This document shows, piece after piece, positions 28,954 through 37,633 of a DNA stretch of 64,000 nt. The notes under the pieces were generated by a model. That model saw nothing but the letters and a program-made list of their open reading frames with translations. It made no database searches and was not told the origin of the DNA. Both the position numbers and the translations under genes were made by a program. The DNA lies in NCBI RefSeq assembly GCF_900107685.1, contig NZ_FNRQ01000002.1, positions 248,001 to 312,000 of the forward strand, read 5' to 3'. The first letter of the stretch is position 1. Every line of letters begins with the position of its first letter. Source of the DNA: Paraburkholderia sartisoli (GTDB lineage Bacteria > Pseudomonadota > Gammaproteobacteria > Burkholderiales > Burkholderiaceae).

Positions 28954-29277
28954 ATGCAAAACCTGACTGCTCCCGCTCTCGCCGAATGGCTCGCTGACAC
29001 GTCGCGCGCCGCCCCCGTCCTGCTCGACGTGCGCGAGCCCTGGGAAATCGAAACCGCGAAGATCGCCGGCAGCACGTCGATCCCGATGCGCGAAATCCCG
29101 GCCCGCAGCGAAGAACTCGAAGACGACGCGGAAATCGTCTGCGTGTGCCACCACGGCGCACGCAGCGCGCAGGTCGCGATGTTCCTCGAATCGCGCGGCC
29201 ACACGAAGGTGTTCAACCTGCAAGGCGGCATCGACGCCTGGTCGCGTCAGGTCGATCCATCGGTTCCGGTTTACTGA
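28954..29277 (+). CDS. Rhodanese-domain protein
   Basis: A 107-residue single-domain rhodanese (sulfurtransferase-like). The N-terminal VLLDVREPWEIETAKIAGST motif and the active-site loop CHHGARS, with the catalytic cysteine near residue 68, are both intact, so it can probably carry a persulfide. It is in an operon with pcm and is followed by a strong terminator. Confidence 0.92.
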   Translation: MQNLTAPALAEWLADTSRAAPVLLDVREPWEIETAKIAGSTSIPMREIPARSEELEDDAEIVCVCHHGARSAQVAMFLESRGHTKVFNLQGGIDAWSRQVDPSVPVY

Positions 29278-29302
29278 GCCTTCTCCGCCGCACATGAAAA
29301 AG

Positions 29303-29335
29303 CGGGCGTCTCCGATTACGGAGACGCCCGTTTTT
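29303..29335 (+). terminator. Rho-independent terminator after rhodanese gene
   Basis: A 12-base perfect stem (cgggcgtctccg / cggagacgcccg) with an atta loop is followed by five T residues; the matching A-rich 5' flank means it may also work on the other strand. Confidence 0.92.
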
Positions 29336-29364
29336 CATTGCAGCCACGCAAACGCAAAGCCCCG

Positions 29365-29640
29365 CTAGTCAGTCTCGCGCAGCACTTGCGCCACCGTCGT
29401 GAAGATCTCGTCGATCTGCGCTTCGTCGATGATGAGCGGCGGCATGCACAACGGCGCTGCGCCGATGCACCGTCGCCGCCCCCGCATCGGGCGATGCGCG
29501 CGGTTGCAGCGCGGCACGCACCGTCGCGATGCGCAACCGCTGGTCGCGCACCACTTTCGCGCCCAGACCGCATAACGCCTCGCAACGCCCGGGCGCATCG
29601 CGGCGGGCTTGCGGGGTCATCAGGAAGGATTGACCGCTTG
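29365..29640 (-). pseudogene. Remnant of a class III aminotransferase
   Basis: The end of this leftward frame reads PPLIIDEAQIDEIFTTVAQV and stops at TAG, which is the typical C-terminus of pyridoxal-phosphate class III (omega) aminotransferases. Slightly upstream, in another frame, GLGAKVVRDQRLRIATV resembles the preceding helix of the same family. So about the last 80-90 residues remain, with at least one frameshift, and the catalytic part is gone. The sigma-54 promoter of urtA has its position at the broken end. Identification rests on the C-terminal motif only. Confidence 0.6.
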
Positions 29641-29654
29641 GCACATGCCTTGCA
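29639..29654 (+). promoter_or_regulatory. Sigma-54 (RpoN) promoter before urtA
   Basis: The sequence tggcacatgccttgca matches the RpoN consensus TGGCAC-N5-TTGCA at every conserved position, with GG and GC separated by ten bases. It lies about 90 bases before the urtA start. Sigma-54 control by NtrC is the known mode for urea uptake under nitrogen limitation. I could not define a clear NtrC site. Confidence 0.8.
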
Positions 29655-29742
29655 GTAGAAGCTGGGCACGAGGCATTTAAAACCGTCGGAGCGATACCGA
29701 CGCCCATATCAGTCACCATCCAGTTGGCAAGGGGAAGCACAG

Positions 29743-31038
29743 ATGAAACGTCGCAGTCTGCTGAAATTCGGCTCGATGTCGGGCGCGCTCGCGCTCGCGG
29801 GCCAGAGTCCTTTCGCAAACGCCCAGGATAGCGGTCCGATAAAGGTCGGCATCCTGCACTCGCTGTCGGGCACGATGGCGATCTCGGAGACCTCGCTGAA
29901 AGACACCGCGCTGATGACCATCGCGGATATCAACAGGAATGGTGGCGTGATGGGCCGGCAGATCCAGCCGGTCATCGTCGACCCGGCGTCGAACTGGCCG
30001 CTCTTTGCCGAAAAGGCGCGCCAGCTGCTCACGCAGGACAAATGCGCGGTGGTGTTCGGCTGCTGGACGTCTGTGTCGCGCAAGTCGGTGCTGCCGGTGT
30101 TCGAGGAGCTGAACGGCCTGCTCTTCTACCCGGTGCAGTACGAAGGCGAGGAAATGTCGCGCAACGTGTTCTATACGGGCGCGGCGCCGAACCAGCAGGC
30201 CATTCCGGCCACCGAATACCTGATGAGCGCCGAAGGCGGCGGTGCGAGACGCTTCTTCCTGCTCGGCACCGACTACGTGTATCCGCGCACGACGAACAAG
30301 ATCCTGCGCGCGTTCCTGAAGTCGAAGGGCGTGCAGGATGCCGACATCCAGGAGGTCTACACGCCGTTCGGCCACAGCGACTATCAGACCATCGTCGCGA
30401 ACATCAAGACGTTCTCGCAGGGCGGCAAGACGGCCGTGATCTCGACCGTCAACGGCGACTCGAACGTGCCGTTCTACAAGGAACTCGGCAACCAGGGCCT
30501 GAAGGCGACGGACGTGCCGGTCGTCGCGTTCTCGGTGGGCGAAGAGGAGTTGCGCGGTATCGACACGAAACCGCTCGTCGGCAATCTGGCTGCGTGGAAC
30601 TACTTCATGTCGGTGAAGAACCCGGCCAACACGAAGTTCAAGGAACAGTGGGCCGGGTGGGTCAAGTCGCAGAACCTGCCGGGCGGCGCGAAGCGCGTGA
30701 CCAACGACCCGATGGAAGCCACGTTCGTCGGTATCCATATGTGGAAGCAGGCCGTCGAAAAAGCGAAGAGCACGGATGTCGACAAGGTGCGCGTTGCGAT
30801 GATCGGCCAGAAGATGGCGGCACCCTCGGGCTTCACGCTCGAAATGGACGGCAATCATCATCTGCACAAGCCGGTGATGATCGGCGAAGTACGCGCCGAC
30901 GGCCAGTTCAACGTCGTGTGGAAGACGAAAACCGTCGTGCGCGCGCAGCCGTGGAGCCCGTATATCGCGGGCAACGCCGGCAAGCCGGACATCGTCTCGT
31001 CGATCCCCGCGTTCCTGCGCCGCTCGCGCGTGGCGTGA
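29743..31038 (+). CDS. urtA: Urea ABC transporter substrate-binding protein
   Basis: A 431-residue periplasmic receptor of the UrtA/AmiC group. The N-terminus MKRRSLLKFGSMSGALALAG carries a twin-arginine-like motif, and cleavage is likely after ANAQ. The mature protein begins IKVGILHSLSGTMAISE with the urea-type segment VVFGCWTSVSRKSVLPVFEE and LLFYPVQYEGEE. The first gene of the urt operon, behind a sigma-54 promoter. It binds urea (or short amides) and delivers it to UrtBC. Confidence 0.95.
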   Translation: MKRRSLLKFGSMSGALALAGQSPFANAQDSGPIKVGILHSLSGTMAISETSLKDTALMTIADINRNGGVMGRQIQPVIVDPASNWPLFAEKARQLLTQDKCAVVFGCWTSVSRKSVLPVFEELNGLLFYPVQYEGEEMSRNVFYTGAAPNQQAIPATEYLMSAEGGGARRFFLLGTDYVYPRTTNKILRAFLKSKGVQDADIQEVYTPFGHSDYQTIVANIKTFSQGGKTAVISTVNGDSNVPFYKELGNQGLKATDVPVVAFSVGEEELRGIDTKPLVGNLAAWNYFMSVKNPANTKFKEQWAGWVKSQNLPGGAKRVTNDPMEATFVGIHMWKQAVEKAKSTDVDKVRVAMIGQKMAAPSGFTLEMDGNHHLHKPVMIGEVRADGQFNVVWKTKTVVRAQPWSPYIAGNAGKPDIVSSIPAFLRRSRVA

Positions 31039-31146
31039 CCGGCGGGCTGGTTTCGGGGTAGCACTGCAGTAGCGCTGTAACGACGGCGCGGCACCGTTTC
31101 CCGTTCGATGCCGCGCCGCCCTGCCGCTTCATCTTCAAAGGTCATC

Positions 31147-32775
31147 ATGGCGTTTCTTACTTTCAGGTCAGCAGGGCGTGCATGCGTCGGCCTCGCGCTC
31201 CTCGCCCTCGTCATGCTGATGCCGGTGGGCGCCCATGCGCTGAGCGCGGCGGATGTCGCGCCGCTCGCCGGCGACGACTTCGATGCGAAATCCGCCGCCA
31301 TCGACAAACTGATTGCCAGCCACGACGCGCCCTCCCTGGCGCTGCTCAAGGCGCTGTCCGAAGACAACGCGCTCGCGACCGATTCCGGCGAGATGCTGAT
31401 CCAGGATAACGACGTGGCCCGCGACGCCGTGACCGGCAAGACCGTGGCCGCCGATGGCGCGCAGCCGGTGACGCTGAACAATCTTCTGCGCTCGAAGGTA
31501 TCGGGCGCCGTGTCGGGCCTTGCGCTCGACGCCACCGATCCGGCCGCGCGCGCTGCCGCGATCGATGCATTGCTGAAAAACCCGGACGCCGCGATGAAGC
31601 CGCTGATCGACCGGGCGCGCGCGAAGGAGACCGACCCTGCCCTCAAGAAGCGTCTCGATACGCTCTGGGCGATGACCGCGCTGCACGACAGCGACGCGGC
31701 GAAGCGCCTCGAAGCCGTGCAGCTCGTTGCCGCGCGGCACGATCTCGACATGAACGAACTGCTGCGGCCGCTCGTCGCGAAGAAGCCCGACGGCACGTTC
31801 ATCGAAGGCGACGAACGCGTGCGCACGGCCGCCCAGGCCGGCATCGACGAACTCGACTCGATCCAGCGACGCAGCCAGATCGCGGGCACGCTGTTCGCCG
31901 GCCTCTCGCTTGGCAGCGTGCTGCTGCTCGCGGCGCTGGGGCTTGCGATCACGTACGGCCTGATCGGCGTGATCAACATGGCGCACGGCGAATTCCTGAT
32001 GATCGGCGCCTATGCCACGTACGTGGTGCAAAACCTCGTGCAGCGCTTCGCACCCGGTGCGTTCGACTGGTATCCGCTCTTTGCGATTCCCGCTTCGTTC
32101 GCCGCCGCCGCGCTGGTCGGCATCGTGCTCGAGCGGCTCGTGTTGAAGCATCTGTATGGACGTCCACTCGAGACGCTGCTCACCACCTTCGGTATCAGCC
32201 TGATCCTGATTCAGGCCACGCGCATGCTGTTCGGCGCGCAGAACGTGCAGGTCGAGAATCCTTCGTGGATGAGCGGCGGCGTCACCGTCCTGCCGGGTTT
32301 GATCCTGCCGTATAACCGGCTGGCGATTCTGGTGTTCTCGATGATCGTCGTCGGCATTGCATGGGCCGTGCTGACGAAAACCCGTCTGGGTCTCTTCGTG
32401 CGCGCCGTCACGCAGAACCGCCGCATGGCCGCGTGCGTCGGCGTGAAGACCGCGCGTGTCGACTCGTATGCGTTCGCGTTCGGCGCCGGCATCGCGGGCC
32501 TCGGCGGCTGCGCGCTTTCGCAGATCGGCAACGTCGGCCCCGACCTCGGGCAGAGCTACATCATCGATTCGTTCATGGCGGTGGTGCTGGGTGGCGTCGG
32601 GCAACTGGCCGGGACCGTCATTGGCGGCTTTGGACTTGGGCTCGTCAGCAAGGCGATCGAGCCGTTCTGGGGCGCCGTGCTCGCGAAGATCGCCGTGCTC
32701 GTGCTGATCGTGCTGTTTATCCAGAAGCGTCCGCAGGGCATGTTTGCCTTGAAGGGCCGCAGCGCGGAGGCATGA
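31147..32775 (+). CDS. urtB: Urea ABC transporter permease UrtB
   Basis: A 542-residue protein with the two-part layout peculiar to UrtB: a signal-like N-terminus followed by an exported helical domain of about 220 residues, then a LivH-type permease with helices starting near residue 250 (LFAGLSLGSVLLLAALGLAI, GLIGVINMAHGEFLMIGAY). The ATG at 31147 is used; a further ATG upstream (31108) would add a non-signal leader. It lies one base before urtC. Confidence 0.94.
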   Translation: MAFLTFRSAGRACVGLALLALVMLMPVGAHALSAADVAPLAGDDFDAKSAAIDKLIASHDAPSLALLKALSEDNALATDSGEMLIQDNDVARDAVTGKTVAADGAQPVTLNNLLRSKVSGAVSGLALDATDPAARAAAIDALLKNPDAAMKPLIDRARAKETDPALKKRLDTLWAMTALHDSDAAKRLEAVQLVAARHDLDMNELLRPLVAKKPDGTFIEGDERVRTAAQAGIDELDSIQRRSQIAGTLFAGLSLGSVLLLAALGLAITYGLIGVINMAHGEFLMIGAYATYVVQNLVQRFAPGAFDWYPLFAIPASFAAAALVGIVLERLVLKHLYGRPLETLLTTFGISLILIQATRMLFGAQNVQVENPSWMSGGVTVLPGLILPYNRLAILVFSMIVVGIAWAVLTKTRLGLFVRAVTQNRRMAACVGVKTARVDSYAFAFGAGIAGLGGCALSQIGNVGPDLGQSYIIDSFMAVVLGGVGQLAGTVIGGFGLGLVSKAIEPFWGAVLAKIAVLVLIVLFIQKRPQGMFALKGRSAEA

Positions 32776-32776
32776 G

Positions 32777-33964
32777 ATGACATCCGCGACCTCTTCCGCT
32801 TCCGCTCCGGTTTCGCCGGCGGGCCTGGATGCACCGGACGAACGCGCTGCGCTGTCGGGCTTCGCACTTGGCTTGCCGCCGCGCCCCGCACTGCTGTCGC
32901 GCCGCGCGTGGCAGGCGCTGATCGCGCTCATCATCGCGATCGGGCTGGGCGTGCCGTTCACCGCGCTCGTGCTGCCCGAGTCGAGCGCGTTCCACCTGTC
33001 CGCGTATGCGATGACGCTGGCCGGCAAATTCATGTGTTACGCGATCGCGGCGCTGGCGCTCGATCTCGTGTGGGGCTATTGCGGCATTCTGAGCCTGGGG
33101 CACGCGCTCTTCTTCGCGCTGGGTGGCTACGCGATCGGCATGTATCTGATGCGCTCGATCGGCCACGAGGGCAAATACGGCAGCGACCTGCCCGACTTCA
33201 TGGTGTTTCTCGACTGGCACGCGCTGCCCTGGTACTGGGCGGGCACGCAGCACTTCTGGTACGCGTTGCTGCTGGTCGTGCTCGTGCCGGCGATGATTGC
33301 ATGGGTGTTTGGCTTTTTCACGTTCCGCTCGCGGGTCAAGGGCGTGTATCTGTCGATCATCACGCAGGCGATGACGTTTGCCGCGATGCTGCTGTTTTAC
33401 CGCAATGAAACCGGCTTCGGCGGCAACAACGGCTTTACCGATTTCAAGCGCATCGCGGGGTTTCCGATCACGCATCCCGGCACGCGCACGGCCCTCCTGC
33501 TGATCACGTTCGCGGTGCTCGTGCTGTCGTTCATCGGCGCGCGGGCGATCGTGACGTCGAAGCTCGGACGCGTCGTCACGGCCATGCGCGACGGCGAGAC
33601 GCGGCTGATGTTCCTTGGTTACAGCCCGCTCGCTTACAAGCTTTTCGTGTGGACCCTGTCGGCCGTGCTGTGCGGGATCGCGGGTACGCTGTATGTGCCA
33701 CAGGTCGGCATCATCAATCCGGGCGAGATGTCGCCGGGCAATTCGATCGAGATGGCGATCTGGGTGGCGGTGGGCGGACGCGGCACGTTGATTGGACCGA
33801 TTATTGGTGCGTTTGCGGTGAATGGCGCGAAGAGTTTTTTCACGGCGAATTTCGCCGAATACTGGCTGTTCTTTCTGGGAGCGATTTTCGTGCTCGTGCC
33901 GCTCTTTTTGCCGAACGGGATCATGGGGCTGATCGAGCTCGCCACGCGGCGGAGGAAGCCTTGA
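32777..33964 (+). CDS. urtC: Urea ABC transporter permease UrtC
   Basis: A 395-residue LivM-type permease with about ten membrane helices. Conserved stretches are LDLVWGYCGILSLGHALFFA near residue 95 and the C-terminal WVAVGGRGTLIGPIIGAFAV. A variable 35-residue N-terminal tail is cytoplasmic. Its TGA overlaps the urtD ATG (TGATG). The last 250 bases become G+T-rich on the + strand, the start of the gradient toward element 2. Confidence 0.95.
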   Translation: MTSATSSASAPVSPAGLDAPDERAALSGFALGLPPRPALLSRRAWQALIALIIAIGLGVPFTALVLPESSAFHLSAYAMTLAGKFMCYAIAALALDLVWGYCGILSLGHALFFALGGYAIGMYLMRSIGHEGKYGSDLPDFMVFLDWHALPWYWAGTQHFWYALLLVVLVPAMIAWVFGFFTFRSRVKGVYLSIITQAMTFAAMLLFYRNETGFGGNNGFTDFKRIAGFPITHPGTRTALLLITFAVLVLSFIGARAIVTSKLGRVVTAMRDGETRLMFLGYSPLAYKLFVWTLSAVLCGIAGTLYVPQVGIINPGEMSPGNSIEMAIWVAVGGRGTLIGPIIGAFAVNGAKSFFTANFAEYWLFFLGAIFVLVPLFLPNGIMGLIELATRRRKP

Positions 33965-34830
33965 TGAACGAAAACCCGATGGTGCCCGACCTTGCCGTGC
34001 CTGACGGGTTCGATGGCGGTCGAACCTTGAGCGGGGTTGCTTCGACGGGGCGGGTCGTCACGCCTGGCGAGATTGACGTGTCGCACGGCCCGATTCTTTA
34101 TCTGGAAGACGTCACCGTGAGTTTCGATGGTTTTCGCGCGTTGAATGCGTTGTCGCTGTCGATCGACGTGGGCGAGCTGCGTTGCATTATCGGGCCGAAC
34201 GGTGCCGGCAAGACGACGATGATGGACGTCATCACGGGCAAGACCGCGCCTGATTCGGGCAAGGTGTTTCTGGGTCAGACGATCGACCTGACGCGGATGA
34301 ACGAGCCATCGATTGCGCGCGCCGGGATTGGGCGCAAGTTCCAGAAGCCGACTGTGTTCGAGCAGCATCCCGTGTGGGAGAACCTTGAGCTGGCGATGAA
34401 GGCGGACAAGGGCTGGTGGGCATCGTTGCGGGCACGGCTGGATCGCGAGGCACAGGCACGGATCGAGGAAACGCTGGCGCTGATCCGGCTGGAGAGCGAG
34501 GCGCGGCGGCTGGCTGGCGAGTTGTCGCATGGGCAGAAGCAGCGGCTTGAGATCGGGATGTTGTTGATGCAGCAGCCTGCTTTGCTTTTGCTCGATGAGC
34601 CTGCTGCCGGGATGACGGATGACGAGACCATGGAACTCGCGGTTTTGCTTAATAAACTGCGGGGGACGTGTTCGATGATGGTGGTCGAGCATGATATGGA
34701 GTTTGTTGCAGCGCTTGCTGGTGACGCCGGGCGGGTCACCGTTATGGCTGAAGGGCATGTTCTCGCTCATGGGGCGCTTGATGAGGTCAAGCGGGATGAG
34801 CGTGTTGTTGAGTCTTATCTTGGCAGATAG
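33964..34830 (+). CDS. urtD: Urea ABC transporter ATPase UrtD
   Basis: A 288-residue LivG-type ATPase. Walker A is IIGPNGAGKTTMMDVITG, the signature is ELSHGQKQRLEIGMLL, and Walker B is LLLLDEPAAGMTDDE. An extra N-terminal segment of 40 residues precedes the ABC core (LYLEDVTVSFDGFRALN). ATG at 33964 overlaps the urtC stop. The 3' half has T- and G-rich third positions, unlike urtA and urtB. Normally urtE follows at once; here a 715-base palindromic element intervenes. Confidence 0.95.
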   Translation: MNENPMVPDLAVPDGFDGGRTLSGVASTGRVVTPGEIDVSHGPILYLEDVTVSFDGFRALNALSLSIDVGELRCIIGPNGAGKTTMMDVITGKTAPDSGKVFLGQTIDLTRMNEPSIARAGIGRKFQKPTVFEQHPVWENLELAMKADKGWWASLRARLDREAQARIEETLALIRLESEARRLAGELSHGQKQRLEIGMLLMQQPALLLLDEPAAGMTDDETMELAVLLNKLRGTCSMMVVEHDMEFVAALAGDAGRVTVMAEGHVLAHGALDEVKRDERVVESYLGR

Positions 34831-34852
34831 GGGTTTTTTGTTTTTCTGGATT

Positions 34853-35567
34853 TTTGGCCTTTCCTTGCATTCATGTCGGTCTATTAGCGTCGCCCCTGTG
34901 CGGGGCGGCACCTACTTTTCTTTGTCTTCCAAAGAAAAGTAGGCAAAAGAAAGGCGCTTCGAAAACTCACCTTTTCCAGGTGCGTCATTTTTGGGGAATG
35001 GCAACCCATGAAGTGTCTCCCCCACACTTCACCCGGCATTGGTCCCCGCGCGATTTCGTCCCGCGCGCGGTCCATCTCCGTGACAAGGCCGTCATCCACC
35101 CCGCTCCGCACTTCGTGCGTCACGGTTCGGTCGAACCAGCAGAAAACGGGTGGCAGCACGCGGCGGGTAGCGGGTAGCGGGTAGCGGGTAGCGGGTAGCG
35201 GGTAGCGGGTAGCGGGTAGCGGGTAGCGGGTAGCGGGTAGCGGGTAGCGGGTAGCGGGGGCAGGTAGTGGACGGCGGGTGTTTTGTTATGTCGGGCGGCG
35301 ACGCACGCAGTGCGGAGTCGGATGTATGAGCCCTGTGTCACGGGCGGGACTGTGCGGGGGATCAGATCGTGCGCGGACCAGAGTGGCATCGAGCGCGAGG
35401 GCGACACCTCATGGGGTGCCATTCTCCGGGGATGATGCACTTTGAGCAAATGAGTTTTCGAAGCGCCTTTCTTTTGCCTACTTTTCTTTGGAAGACAAAG
35501 AAAAGTAGGTGCCGCCCCGCACAGGGGCAACGCTAATAGACCGACATGAATGCAAGGAAAGGCCAAA
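34853..35567. repeat. Palindromic intergenic element 2 inside the urt operon
   Basis: The second copy of the element at 10485-11294. The first 34 bases or so of the left end (tttggcctttccttgcattc onward) and the right end are perfect inverted copies of each other, and similarity continues inward for about 260 bases per arm. The same 14-base hairpins are present in both arms. The spacer is different from that of element 1, being mostly a heptamer array. It starts 22 bases after the urtD stop and ends 54 bases before urtE. It has no transposase, and I saw no target-site duplication. Confidence 0.87.
35163..35258. repeat. Heptanucleotide tandem array (gcgggta)n
   Basis: Thirteen perfect copies of gcgggta followed by a partial one, in the spacer of palindromic element 2. 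The array is likely to vary in length between strains. It is not a CRISPR, as there are no spacers. Confidence 0.97.
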
Positions 35568-35621
35568 GGAAAAACAAACCAGCGCCGCGGCAAAAAAGAA
35601 ACCACTAGAGGCAAAACCCAA

Positions 35622-36314
35622 ATGCTAGAAGTAAAAAACCTGAACCAGTACTACGGCGGCAGCCACATCCTCCGTGATATCAACCTCACCGTGCCGGACG
35701 GCAAACTCACCGTACTACTCGGCCGTAATGGCGTCGGCAAAACGACGCTCCTTCGCTGTTTGATGGGCACCGTCCAGCCAAAGAGCGGCTCGGTCGCCTG
35801 GCGTGACACGCCCCTCACGAAACTCCCCACACACGCACGCGTCGCCCACGGCCTCGCCTACGTACCCCAGGGCCGCGACATCTTCCCGCGCCTCACCGTC
35901 GAAGAAAACCTCCTCGTCGGCGCAGCCAGCAAAAAAGCCCCGTCGAAAATCCCCGACAAGATCCATGAACTCTTCCCGGTCCTCAAAGACATGCGCGCCC
36001 GCCGCGGCGGCGACCTCTCCGGCGGTCAGCAGCAACAACTCGCCATCGGCCGCGCCCTCATGAGCAACCCCCAACTCCTCATCCTCGATGAACCCACCGA
36101 AGGCATCCAGCCCTCCATCATCCAGGATATCGGCCGGACGCTGCGCCAGCTCGTCGAGGAAATGAGCCTCACCGTCCTCCTCGTCGAACAGTATTACGAC
36201 TTCGCCAAAGCCATCGCCGACCATTACTGGGTCATGAGCCGAGGTGAAATCGTCGCCGGCGGCAAAGGCGCCAATATGGACGCAGACGGCGTGCGCACAC
36301 TCATCGCAGTCTGA
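35622..36314 (+). CDS. urtE: Urea ABC transporter ATPase UrtE
   Basis: A 230-residue LivF-type ATPase. Walker A is [19 protein letters not shown], the signature is [15 protein letters not shown], and Walker B is [18 protein letters not shown] at 35622 gives [17 protein letters not shown]; a longer frame begins within the repeat element and is not used. Third codon positions are C- and A-rich, the mirror image of urtD on the same strand. The element upstream may affect how much read-through transcription from urtA reaches it. Confidence 0.95.
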   Translation: MLEVKNLNQYYGGSHILRDINLTVPDGKLTVLLGRNGVGKTTLLRCLMGTVQPKSGSVAWRDTPLTKLPTHARVAHGLAYVPQGRDIFPRLTVEENLLVGAASKKAPSKIPDKIHELFPVLKDMRARRGGDLSGGQQQQLAIGRALMSNPQLLILDEPTEGIQPSIIQDIGRTLRQLVEEMSLTVLLVEQYYDFAKAIADHYWVMSRGEIVAGGKGANMDADGVRTLIAV

Positions 36315-36517
36315 TCATTCACCTCATCGCCAACCCGCGATCAACGCGCCCGCCATTCGACACCCCGATACTTCGATTCGTCTTGTGTCGCCGCACGGCC
36401 CCAAACCAGCTGCGCAGCAACCGGCGTCCGGTGACGCGACCGGCCCGGCAGTACAATCCATCCACAAGCCCTCGCCCCGCGCGATCACGCCGCCGCCCCA
36501 TTTCGAACGCCCACTCG

Positions 36518-37399
36518 ATGTCGCTTCACGAAAATCACGTCGCGCTCGCCAGCGCGCAACCCGTCGCTCATCGCGAGTGGCGCGCGCGTCTCGAACTCGG
36601 CTTCACGCAGCAAGGCGAGCGCACCACGCTCTCGCATCGTCTTCATGACGGTCCGTTGCGCGTGCAACGTCCTCTCTATCCGGAAGGTCACGCGATCTGT
36701 CACGCGGTGATCGTCCATCCCCCCGGCGGCGTCGCGGGCGGCGACCGGCTCGATATCGACGTCTCGCTCGCGTCCGGCACGCACGCCGTCCTCACGACGC
36801 CCGGCGCCACCAAGTGGTACAAATCGAACGGCCGCACGGCGCAGCAACGCATCGATATCCGCGTCGGCGAAAACGCAAGACTCGACTGGCTCCCGCAAAA
36901 CAACATCGTCTTCGATCACGCACACGCAGAGCTGGATTTCTCGCTGACGCTGGCAAAAGGCGCAACCGCCCTCGGCTGGGACGCGACGCAGCTCGGGCGC
37001 CAGGCAGCCGGAGAACGCTGGTCGGCCGGCACGCTTCGCGCGGTGTCGCGCATCGTCGGCAGCGACGGAAAACTGTTGTGGCTCGAGCGCGCGCAAATCA
37101 CGGCAACCGATCCGCTGCGCGATTCGCCGCAAGGCCTCGCCGGCTTCCCCGCCTGCGGCACGCTATGGGCCGCGGGCCCGGCATGCAGCGACACGCTCGC
37201 CGAAACGCTCACCGCGCAACTCCCCTTCGACGACACCCTGCGCGCCGCCGCTTCGTGCGTCAGCGAAAACGTGCTGCTGGTGCGCGCGGTGTCGCGATCG
37301 ATGGAAACGCTGCAACGCGCATTGACCCAATGCTGGCTCCACCTGCGCCCGGTGGTTCACGATGTCGAAGCCGTGCCGCTGCGAATCTGGACGACGTAA
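36518..37399 (+). CDS. ureD: Urease accessory protein UreD (UreH)
   Basis: A 293-residue scaffold protein that binds apo-urease and joins UreF and UreG for nickel insertion. Family motifs include [48 protein letters not shown] and [15 protein letters not shown] at 36518 ([14 protein letters not shown]) is chosen; the 45-residue upstream extension is Arg/Pro-rich noise. It is the first urease gene, 203 bases after urtE. Confidence 0.95.
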   Translation: MSLHENHVALASAQPVAHREWRARLELGFTQQGERTTLSHRLHDGPLRVQRPLYPEGHAICHAVIVHPPGGVAGGDRLDIDVSLASGTHAVLTTPGATKWYKSNGRTAQQRIDIRVGENARLDWLPQNNIVFDHAHAELDFSLTLAKGATALGWDATQLGRQAAGERWSAGTLRAVSRIVGSDGKLLWLERAQITATDPLRDSPQGLAGFPACGTLWAAGPACSDTLAETLTAQLPFDDTLRAAASCVSENVLLVRAVSRSMETLQRALTQCWLHLRPVVHDVEAVPLRIWTT

Positions 37400-37540
37400 C
37401 CTCCGGCAGTCACGCGCGCTCAAGGCGACCCTGCCGGCCCAAAACTTCACGCACCAAAGCGGCGCGGCAAACACGCGCCGCACGCCCAGATGTGGTGCCA
37501 CCCTGCGCGCACCGTGCCGCGCGCCCTTGTTGCGTCGTCA

Positions 37541-37556
37541 TGGCACACGGCTTGCT
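37541..37556 (+). promoter_or_regulatory. Sigma-54 (RpoN) promoter within the urease cluster
   Basis: The sequence tggcacacggcttgct matches TGGCAC-N5-TTGCW, with the required ten bases between GG and GC. It lies about 78 bases before the start of the amino-acid-type binding protein and so could drive that gene and the ureABC genes behind it under nitrogen limitation. Confidence 0.75.
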
Positions 37557-37633
37557 GCGGTTGGCGCCTCGACACTGCCGCCTCTTCGACGGCAGTCACC
37601 CGGTTCGCCGGACCACACGCCCATGAAAACAAC

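Noticed and set aside
35163..35258. CRISPR array
   Set aside because: Unit length is only seven bases with no spacers.
37495..37527. NtrC-binding site near the second sigma-54 promoter
   Set aside because: ggtgcc and gcgcacc blocks are present, but their orientation and spacing do not match the usual NtrC dyad.
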